Below are positions 57,851 through 64,000 of a stretch of 64,000 nt of DNA, piece after piece (the stretch's first letter is position 1; each line of letters begins with the position of its first letter). A program made the position numbers and the translations under genes. The notes beneath the pieces were generated by a model. That model ran no database searches and was not told the DNA's origin. It saw nothing but the letters and a program-made list of their open reading frames with translations. Source of the stretch: Bacteroidales bacterium (GTDB taxonomy: Bacteria; Bacteroidota; Bacteroidia; Bacteroidales; P3); assembly GCA_017479705.1 (NCBI GenBank), contig JAFVCA010000005.1:1-64000 (forward strand), in the 5' to 3' direction.

Positions 57851-60295
57851 TTAATTAGAGGGGGCTCCGGAATCCTCCGTGGCACCCGTCTTGGCACGGC
57901 TTTCAAGTTCCATCTTGCCGAAGCGCAGTGTGAGACCGAATGAGATGGAGCGGCTGTTCCATCGGTAATCGCTGGTGGATATGTTGTATGGGTTGGCCGT
58001 TGACGAGCCCCAACTGTTCCAGTTGAAGATGTCGTTCACATTCAGATAGAGAGAGAGCTTGCGGTCAAAGAAGTCCGCACTGGCACCCAGATTCAGACCT
58101 TTGCGGGGTTCGCTGATGCTCATGAGCCCCCATGGACTCAGTCCGCGGCTGTTGTAGTCGCCGGAGGCGAACACCTCCACTTTGTTCCACAGCTTGGTCC
58201 ATACGCGCAGACGTACGTTCCACGAGACCATCTCGTCTTCAACCCACTCGCCGGGGCGCACTTGGATGCGGTACCAGCCGTCGGAGATTCCACCGCTCAA
58301 CCGCACATTGAACATCCCCGAGGGGCGGAACATAATGTTTGCACTCAAGTCCCCGCGGCGCGTGTCGCCCACATTGTAGGGTTTGCTGAAGCTTACCACC
58401 CGCTCAAAGAAGTCCACGTACCGGGCGTCGTCCAACGACCCGATACGGTTTGTGTTGGCCTTGAACGAGGCCGAGATACCCACAGAGCCGAACTTCATGA
58501 AAAACTTGTTCCACGAGGCATCCACGCTGTGCGTCAGCGAGGGTTCCAAAGCAGGGTTGCCTGTTGAGAAACTTTCCACGCCGTAACTCTCATAGCGGTT
58601 CATCTGCTCCGCCGAGGGGTGTGACGAACGCATCACGTAGCTCAGACTGAAGTTGTGCATATCCTTCGTCGTGTAGCTCAGGTGGATGGAAGGTACCGGC
58701 ACCCACGCGATGGCCGTGGTGTCATATTCGGGAGAATAGAGATGCTTGGAGGAGCTCTGCTGGACACCCATACGGAACCCCAGCTTCATGGTGAAGCCAC
58801 CCCATTTGCGGCGCCAGGTCACATAGGCCGCTGCTCCCAATTCGCGGGTGCGGCTGCTGTCGGAGCGCAAAACGTCTATCAGGTAACGGCCGTCGCTGTC
58901 CATCGTGTCGCGCAACATATAATCGTGTCCGCTCCCCATATCCATCGTTGCGCCAGCCTCCACCTCGCCGTTCTTGCTGTACGGCTTTGTGTAGTTGAAA
59001 TCCAATGAGCCGCTTCCCGAAAGGTCGTTGCTCTTTGTCCGCTCGTCGTAATTCAACAGGGGGAAGGCGTTGTAGTGGCGGTAATCCGTCCCGCCAGACC
59101 CATAGCCCCACCAGTTGCCGTTGGCGGAGATGGAGTACTGATGGCCCTCGTTGTCGAACTTGTGAGTGAACCACAGTCCGCCGTAGCCGCCATGGTTGTA
59201 GCTGTTCTCGTCGGAATGAGTATTGTAGCTCATGTCCGATGGCAGATATGTCAGGTGGTCATAGTCCGTGCGGCGTGTGGTGGAGTTTGATGTAGAGAGG
59301 TTCCAGCCCGGATAGGTGCCAAACCAGCCGTTGATGCTGTTCATTGAATCGAACTCATAGCTACCGTTCAGGTTTGCCCAGAAGTGATGGCGTGTGCCAG
59401 TTCCATTGTTTGCCGACTGCCACTCACGGGCGACGTGTAGGCTGTCGTGCATCATGTGGCCGTTGTTGGTTGATGTGCTCTCGCTGTGCGAACCGCTATA
59501 GCTTACGTATGCGCTGATGTGCAGTTTGTCGTTGCTGTAGACGTATGATGCCCACGGCGAGATGGAGGGCCTTGACGTGCCATTGGCACCCACGCTTACA
59601 AACGAGTTGCGCAGCATGCGCTGAGAGGTGACAATATTCACCACCGGGCCGGAAGAACCGTAGCGTGCCGAGGGGTTCTTGATGACTTCGATGCGGTCAA
59701 TGCTGTTGGCGGGCAGGGTCTTGATGTATTGTTTCAAAGCCTCGCCCTCCAAGTGCGACGGACGGTCGTTGATCCACACCGTCACGCTCTCACCGTTCAG
59801 CGTCACGTTGCCTTCCACATCCACCTCCACACCCGGCGAGTTCTGCAAGGCATCGCTGGCATTGCCTGTTTGGATAGAGGCATCCTCACTCACGTTGTAG
59901 AGGTTCTTTTCGCCGTCCACGGCATAGAGGGGCTTCTCGCTCACCACCTTCACCATGTCAAGCATTGTGGCGCCCGCTTTCATCTCGATGGTGCCCAAAT
60001 CAATCTTTCCCGCCTTGGCAGGGGTTGCGGGAACGGGCATGAATCGCGTGGTAAAGCCAATGGCGGTGACGCGCAGCAGTGTGGCCGCTGTGTCGTTCTT
60101 CAGGGAGAAATGGCCCTTGTCGTCGGCAACGGTACCGCGCACCATTGTGCTGTCCGACGCCTTCAGCAGGACAACATTCGCAAACATCACGGGCTGTCCG
60201 TCAGTGGTCTTCAGTACACCTGTAATCTGTCCCTGGGCCATGGCGGAGAGCGTCATGGCTACAAGGATAACAATGCTTAGCAATCTCTTAATCAT
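57851..60295 (-). CDS. TonB-dependent-type outer-membrane beta-barrel protein (OMP_b-brl_3-like)
   Basis: This 814-residue protein has a signal peptide (to AMAQ, residue 20), a carboxypeptidase-regulatory-like domain (ITGVLKTTDGQPVMFANVVL ... VTAIGFTTRFM), a plug with SDALQNSPGVEVDVEGNVTL, VTVWINDRPSHLEGEALKQY and IDRIEVIKNPSARYGSSGPV. It ends in a large barrel with a terminal strand SISFGLTLRFGKME, followed by a short tail. The architecture is that of the outer-membrane barrel family PF14905, whose members are receptors of unknown ligand. No partner lipoprotein is adjacent. It ends close to the repeat cluster. Confidence 0.9.
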   Translation of the reverse strand: MIKRLLSIVILVAMTLSAMAQGQITGVLKTTDGQPVMFANVVLLKASDSTMVRGTVADDKGHFSLKNDTAATLLRVTAIGFTTRFMPVPATPAKAGKIDLGTIEMKAGATMLDMVKVVSEKPLYAVDGEKNLYNVSEDASIQTGNASDALQNSPGVEVDVEGNVTLNGESVTVWINDRPSHLEGEALKQYIKTLPANSIDRIEVIKNPSARYGSSGPVVNIVTSQRMLRNSFVSVGANGTSRPSISPWASYVYSNDKLHISAYVSYSGSHSESTSTNNGHMMHDSLHVAREWQSANNGTGTRHHFWANLNGSYEFDSMNSINGWFGTYPGWNLSTSNSTTRRTDYDHLTYLPSDMSYNTHSDENSYNHGGYGGLWFTHKFDNEGHQYSISANGNWWGYGSGGTDYRHYNAFPLLNYDERTKSNDLSGSGSLDFNYTKPYSKNGEVEAGATMDMGSGHDYMLRDTMDSDGRYLIDVLRSDSSRTRELGAAAYVTWRRKWGGFTMKLGFRMGVQQSSSKHLYSPEYDTTAIAWVPVPSIHLSYTTKDMHNFSLSYVMRSSHPSAEQMNRYESYGVESFSTGNPALEPSLTHSVDASWNKFFMKFGSVGISASFKANTNRIGSLDDARYVDFFERVVSFSKPYNVGDTRRGDLSANIMFRPSGMFNVRLSGGISDGWYRIQVRPGEWVEDEMVSWNVRLRVWTKLWNKVEVFASGDYNSRGLSPWGLMSISEPRKGLNLGASADFFDRKLSLYLNVNDIFNWNSWGSSTANPYNISTSDYRWNSRSISFGLTLRFGKMELESRAKTGATEDSGAPSN

Positions 60296-60342
60296 AGTAT
60301 TGGGTTCTTTGTGTTTCGTTTTTTTTTACAGTAAAAAACATG

Positions 60343-60350
60343 CAAAGATA
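60343..60350 (-). promoter_or_regulatory. -7 box of the receptor gene at 57851-60295
   Basis: TATCTTTG (then CA) on the - strand, 48 bp before the ATG; the -33 is not clear. Confidence 0.6.
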
Positions 60351-60484
60351 ACCATTTATTTTGATTAATGAAAAAAATGAAACAGACGAGCCTCACGATT
60401 AATCATCCTCGGCTGTTCGCCACTAAACTCCCACGGCTGTTCGCCGCTTTCAAGCTTTTTTTATCGTAATCAAAGAAAAAATCC

Positions 60485-60492
60485 TATCTTTG
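60485..60492 (+). promoter_or_regulatory. -7 box of the nqr operon
   Basis: TATCTTTG followed by CA, 158 bp before the nqrA ATG. The leader includes a variant of the composite repeat with hairpin TGCGGC/GCCGCA (60607-60623). Upstream, 60400-60447 contains two CGGCTGTTCGCC repeats. Confidence 0.65.
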
Positions 60493-60650
60493 CATCGCGA
60501 AACATATTGCATCTGTTCATGCAATGGTTTATAGAGTAAGGAGATGCGGGTTTTTGGATAGAAAGGAAAAGTGAAAATATAGACAGAAGTGTGCCGATAA
60601 ATTACCTGCGGCGGTTTGCCGCACAACACATACAACAAAAAAATTTTGAA

Positions 60651-62087
60651 ATGATAAAAATAAAAAAAGGCCTTGACCTACCAATAGAAGGAGCTGCGGA
60701 GCGTCGCATCAGCGATGCTTGCGGAGTCTCCCTATTCGCCGTCAAGCCTACCGACTATGTGGGGCTGGTGCCCCGTCTGCTGGTGGCTGAAGGCGACAAA
60801 GTGTCGGCGGGCGACGCTCTGTTCTGCGACAAGAACGATGAGCGCATTCGGTTCGCCTCCCCTGTGAACGGAGAGGTGAAGACCGTGGTAAGGGGCGAGA
60901 AACGTAAGCTCCTCGCCGTCGTGGTGCAGGCTTCGGCCAATGCACCAACGATTGACGAAACATCACATTCACGAATCAACGTGTCTGATACCGAGGCACT
61001 CCGCAGCCGCATGCTCGAGGAGGGGCTGTGGCCTCTGCTGCGTCAGCGTCCTTTTGGTACCGTGGCAGGTCCCGACAGCAGTCCGAAAGCTATTGTTGTC
61101 AGCTGTTTTGATAGCGCCCCCTTGGCTCCTGACTATGACTATGTGATGCAGGGTAGGGAAGGGGATTTCTGCACTGGATTAGAGACCTTGGCAGCCCTTA
61201 CTGAGGGTAGCCTCTTTGTAACCTTCCGTCCCGGGCAGCAGCTGGCACGCACCGTGGAGCAGCATGTGGCATCCCACCTCAAGAACGTAAAGGTGGAATA
61301 CTTCGACGGACCTCACCCTGCCGGGAACGTGGGCACGCAGATAGCCCGTCTTTGCCCCATCAACAAGGGTGACACCGTGTGGACTGTCACTGTGCAGGAT
61401 GTTGCAACCATCGGCCACTGGGTCGCAACGGGAGTGTACCACCCCATACGGGTGATAGCCGTTGCTGGCCCCCAGGCCCGCAACCCCCATTATTATCGTA
61501 CCTTGGCCGGTGCATCTGTTGAGACACTTGTCCGTGCCCAGATACTCAACCCCACATATCCCGCACTCCAAGCCGGAGGCAATAATAGTGGGAGCGTGCG
61601 CGTAGTGTCTGGCAATGTGCTGAGCGGTACGTGCATAGGGCTCGACGGTTTTATTGGTGCTTACGACAGTCTCCTCACCCTCCTGCCCGAAGGCAACTAC
61701 TATGACTTTATGGGCTGGCTGCTGCCGGGCTTCAAAAAGCACAGCTTCTCCCGTACCTTTATGAGTGGCTTTGTGCCGCAGTGCATGGTGAAAGCCTTCA
61801 CCATGCTGCCCGACTGTCTCAAACCCAACTTCGACACCAACCTGCATGGCGGAGTGCGTCCGCTGGTCTTTACCGGCAACTTCGAGCGGGTCTTCCCGTT
61901 CGACATCTATCCCCTCCAGCTCCTCAAAGCCTGTATTATTGGCGACATAGAGCTCATGGAGAAACTGGGTATCTACGAGGTGGAGCCTGAGGACTTTGCC
62001 CTCTGTGAATATATTGATCCTTCTAAAACCGACATCCAGCCCATCATCCGTGAGGCATTGGAGAAACTGAGAAAGGAGGCCATCTGA
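60651..62087 (+). CDS. nqrA: Na+-translocating NADH:quinone reductase subunit A
   Basis: This 478-residue NqrA is the peripheral cytoplasmic subunit thought to lie at the quinone site of the sodium-pumping complex. Landmarks: MIKIKKGLDLPIEGAAE, VGLVPRLLVAEGDKVSAGDALF, FASPVNGEVKTVVRGEKRKL, YFDGPHPAGNVGTQIARLCP, ARTVEQHVASH and CEYIDPSKTDIQPIIREAL. The longer frame from 60591 crosses the repeat; 60651 is chosen, matching the family's MIKIKKGLDL start. It overlaps nqrB by one base (TGATG), with a strong AAAGGAGG before nqrB. Confidence 0.96.
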   Translation: MIKIKKGLDLPIEGAAERRISDACGVSLFAVKPTDYVGLVPRLLVAEGDKVSAGDALFCDKNDERIRFASPVNGEVKTVVRGEKRKLLAVVVQASANAPTIDETSHSRINVSDTEALRSRMLEEGLWPLLRQRPFGTVAGPDSSPKAIVVSCFDSAPLAPDYDYVMQGREGDFCTGLETLAALTEGSLFVTFRPGQQLARTVEQHVASHLKNVKVEYFDGPHPAGNVGTQIARLCPINKGDTVWTVTVQDVATIGHWVATGVYHPIRVIAVAGPQARNPHYYRTLAGASVETLVRAQILNPTYPALQAGGNNSGSVRVVSGNVLSGTCIGLDGFIGAYDSLLTLLPEGNYYDFMGWLLPGFKKHSFSRTFMSGFVPQCMVKAFTMLPDCLKPNFDTNLHGGVRPLVFTGNFERVFPFDIYPLQLLKACIIGDIELMEKLGIYEVEPEDFALCEYIDPSKTDIQPIIREALEKLRKEAI

Positions 62088-63268
62088 TGTTTGACAATCT
62101 GAGAACTTTTATTGATAAAATCAAGCCCACCTTTGTGAAAGGCGGCAAATTCGGCTGGCTGCAAAGTACCTTTGAGGCTTTTGAGACCTTCGCCTTCACA
62201 CCCAACACGGTGACGGCGCGTGGCAGCCATGTGCGCGATGCTGTCGACATGAAGCGCGCCATGATTACCGTAGTCATAGCCCTTGTGCCGGCGTTGCTGT
62301 TCGGCATGTGGAATATCGGCTACCAGACCTCTCTCCACGCCGAGGCGTGGCCTTTTGAACTCGGCACTGCTGCCAGCTGGTGGTATTGCCTTTGGTTCGG
62401 TTTCCTCCGCATGCTGCCGCTCATCGTCGTGAGTTATATCGTCGGGTTGGGCATCGAGTTTATGTTCGCCCAGATTCGTCATCACGAGGTCAATGAGGGC
62501 TACTTGGTCACTGGATTGATTATCCCGATGATTGTGCCCGTCACCACTCCGTTGTGGCAGCTGGCGCTGGCCGTCGCCTTTGCCGTCGTGATTGGCAAAG
62601 AGGTCTTTGGCGGCAGTGGCATGAACTTCCTCAATCCCGCTCTGGTTGCCAGGGCATTCCTTTTCTTCAGCTACCCGACCCACATGTCCGGCGACAGCGT
62701 GTGGATCGCTGCCGACCTCTGGGGCACTGATGCCATAGCTGGTGCCACCCCCATGGGACAGCTGGCCGCAGGCCTCAGCCCGTCGGCCTCCGCACTCGAC
62801 ATGTTTATCGGCACCATTCCGGGCAGCACCTGCGAGACATCCGTCATCGCCATCCTGCTGGGTGCGATAGTCCTTCTGGTGAGCGGCATAGGGAGTTGGC
62901 GCGTGATGCTGAGCGTGGTGCTTGGCGGCGGACTGATGGGACTGCTCTTCAACGCCATCGGCGCCAATGCCTATATGCAGCTGCCTTTCTACTATCATTT
63001 CCTGATGGGCGGCTTTGCTTTCGGTGCGGTCTTCATGGCCACGGACCCCGTCACTTCTGCCCAGACCAATACCGGCAAGTGGATTTATGGTTTCCTTATC
63101 GGTGCTTTTGCCGTCTTGCTCCGTGTGCTCAACCCTGCCTACCCCGAAGGCATGATGCTTAGTATACTGCTTATGAACTGCTTTGCACCGCTGATTGACC
63201 ATCTGGTTGTCGGTCGCAACATCAAGATGCGCGAGTGCAGAGCCGTGAGAAAGGAGGTTCAGCAATGA
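62087..63268 (+). CDS. nqrB: Na+-translocating NADH:quinone reductase subunit B
   Basis: This 393-residue integral membrane subunit has about ten helices and carries covalent FMN and riboflavin in the family. Landmarks: LQSTFEAFETFAFTPNTVTA, VRDAVDMKRAMITVVIALVP, GGSGMNFLNPALVARAFLFF, DMFIGTIPGSTCETSVIAIL and FMATDPVTSAQTNTGKWIYG. All expected segments are present; length slightly below the Vibrio protein. Overlaps nqrC by 4 bp, with AAAGGAGG just upstream of that start. Confidence 0.96.
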   Translation: MFDNLRTFIDKIKPTFVKGGKFGWLQSTFEAFETFAFTPNTVTARGSHVRDAVDMKRAMITVVIALVPALLFGMWNIGYQTSLHAEAWPFELGTAASWWYCLWFGFLRMLPLIVVSYIVGLGIEFMFAQIRHHEVNEGYLVTGLIIPMIVPVTTPLWQLALAVAFAVVIGKEVFGGSGMNFLNPALVARAFLFFSYPTHMSGDSVWIAADLWGTDAIAGATPMGQLAAGLSPSASALDMFIGTIPGSTCETSVIAILLGAIVLLVSGIGSWRVMLSVVLGGGLMGLLFNAIGANAYMQLPFYYHFLMGGFAFGAVFMATDPVTSAQTNTGKWIYGFLIGAFAVLLRVLNPAYPEGMMLSILLMNCFAPLIDHLVVGRNIKMRECRAVRKEVQQ

Positions 63269-63888
63269 AAAAATTCAGCAATCGTTATATCTTCATCTAC
63301 TCAACAGTCCTGGTAGCCATAGTGGCCGTGATTCTCAGTGTTGTCTCCGTTTCGCTCAAACCCTTGCAGGAACGCAACCAGCGCGTGGAGACCAAGCAGA
63401 TGCTGCTTCGCACCATCGGTGTGGAGAGTACCAAGGATAACGCCGAGGACCTTTACGCCCAGCATATCACCGAGACCCAGCTGCCCGACGGCAAGCCTTA
63501 TTTCAGCTTTGACGGCGGTGTGGTCATCCCGCTGCGCGGCACGGGTCTGTGGGGTCCCATTTGGGGCTATATGGCCCTCGACCCTCAGGGCAATGTGCTT
63601 GGGGCGGTCTTTGACCACAAGGGCGAGACCCCCGGCTTGGGCGGTGAGATTTCCACCGACAAGTTTGCTGCCCGTTTTGTGGGCAAAAAGATGGACACGC
63701 AGCCCATCCAACTAAAAAAACATGCCGACAAGGAAGACAAGTACCAAGTGGACGCCATCAGCGGCGGCACCATGACCAGCAACGGTGTCACGGCCATGCT
63801 GCAAACGGCTTATGACGACTACGCCTCTCTTCTTGGCAATGTGACCGTCCCGGGTTCCGGGCAATCCTCTAATACTATCCAGCAATGA
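63265..63888 (+). CDS. nqrC: Na+-translocating NADH:quinone reductase subunit C
   Basis: This 207-residue protein has one N-terminal membrane helix (about 8-31) and a periplasmic FMN domain. LWGPIWGYMALDPQGNVLGAV and HKGETPGLGGEIS are family motifs. The FMN-bearing threonine lies in AISGGTMTSNGV (the usual S/T-GAT-x-T, here SGGTMTS with Gly for Ala). Start at 63265, after AAAGGAGG. The Ala to Gly change is the only deviation. It overlaps nqrD by 4 bp (ATGA). Confidence 0.95.
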   Translation: MKKFSNRYIFIYSTVLVAIVAVILSVVSVSLKPLQERNQRVETKQMLLRTIGVESTKDNAEDLYAQHITETQLPDGKPYFSFDGGVVIPLRGTGLWGPIWGYMALDPQGNVLGAVFDHKGETPGLGGEISTDKFAARFVGKKMDTQPIQLKKHADKEDKYQVDAISGGTMTSNGVTAMLQTAYDDYASLLGNVTVPGSGQSSNTIQQ

Positions 63889-64000
63889 GCAATAAGAATT
63901 GGAAACTGATAACTATGCCTTGGAGCAAGAACAATCCTGTCACCGTCCAGGTGCTGGGCATTTGCTCCTGTCTGGCTGTCACGGCACAGCTGAAACCCGC
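63885..64000 (+). CDS. nqrD: Na+-translocating NADH:quinone reductase subunit D (3' end outside window)
   Basis: Only the first 38 residues are inside the window. NPVTVQVLGICSCLAVTAQL matches the first membrane helix of NqrD. The ATG overlaps the nqrC stop by 4 bp, so the operon continues; nqrE and nqrF should follow. Confidence 0.9.
   Translation, partial: MSNKNWKLITMPWSKNNPVTVQVLGICSCLAVTAQLKP

Noticed and set aside
1-64000. tRNA, rRNA, prophage or insertion-sequence genes
   Set aside because: I looked for cloverleaf-like and GGTTCGAATCC-type sequences, integrase or transposase motifs and terminal inverted repeats with target duplications, and found none that I could support.

Overview
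The window looks like chromosomal DNA from an uncultured member of the order Bacteroidales (phylum Bacteroidota), of moderate-to-high GC content. The reasons are these. (1) About ten promoters have the Bacteroidota form, with a -7 box TAnnTTTG (here nearly always TATCTTTGCA) and, in the best cases, a -33 TTTG. (2) The type IX secretion translocon gene sprA is present, together with two proteins ending in type IX sorting domains. (3) There are TonB-dependent receptors with carboxypeptidase-like N-domains, a DUF4249 lipoprotein, a BspA-type leucine-rich repeat protein and a Na+-translocating NADH:quinone reductase operon. There are no tRNA, rRNA, CRISPR, phage or insertion-sequence genes that I can see. 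A sialidase, an M64 peptidase and the BspA-like surface protein suggest life on or in an animal host; this is inference.

Layout. 1-7.0 kb: the end of a type IX cargo protein, an alpha/beta hydrolase, gdhA with strong promoter and terminator signals, a PIG-V-like membrane glycosyltransferase, a nucleoside hydrolase-like lipoprotein, an ATP-grasp protein and aroQ. 7.1-12.1 kb: a 1512-residue BspA-like surface protein behind a long leader with hairpins. 12.1-15.1 kb: two divergently transcribed AAA_14/DUF4143 ATPases whose facing promoters each carry a tandem array of palindromes (33-bp and 32-bp period). 15.3-19.1 kb: an ECF sigma factor, a translationally overlapped putative anti-sigma factor and three outer-membrane barrel genes, one interrupted by an amber stop. 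19.1-24 kb: sialidase, panC, a holin-like membrane protein, a Sua5-like protein and the M64 peptidase. 24.2-40.6 kb: mainly cell-envelope and repair genes on the + strand (beta-helix lipoprotein, ruvA, the 7.1-kb sprA, a TPR protein, a DedA protein, a 51-residue membrane microprotein, sufS, recN, an M23 peptidase). 41-46.3 kb: DUF3667, rplU-rpmA, a DAHP synthase/chorismate mutase fusion, a lipoprotein/radical-SAM pair and aroK. 46.3-51.9 kb (- strand): DUF4249, a TonB receptor, folK, a 31-codon ORF coupled to folK, and glnA. 52-60.3 kb: an M24 peptidase, a cation diffusion facilitator, a Na/Pi cotransporter, a DNA/RNA endonuclease and a second TonB-type receptor. 60.6-64 kb: nqrA, nqrB, nqrC and the start of nqrD.

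How genes work together. aroQ, aroK and the DAHP synthase/chorismate mutase cover steps of aromatic amino acid synthesis but are scattered. gdhA and glnA handle ammonium assimilation. SprA would export the two cargo proteins with type IX tails. nqrABCD would supply the sodium gradient that the Na/Pi cotransporter could use.

Most notable points. The lipoprotein/radical-SAM pair belongs to a conserved family of unknown chemistry. The twin ATPases have matching operator-like arrays that overlap their own -33 elements, and the neighbouring sigma-factor operon has a near copy of one of those promoters. A family of short composite intergenic repeats sits just upstream of many start codons and in places supplies the first or last codons of genes. 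Two plausible small genes (31 and 51 codons) lie between annotated genes.
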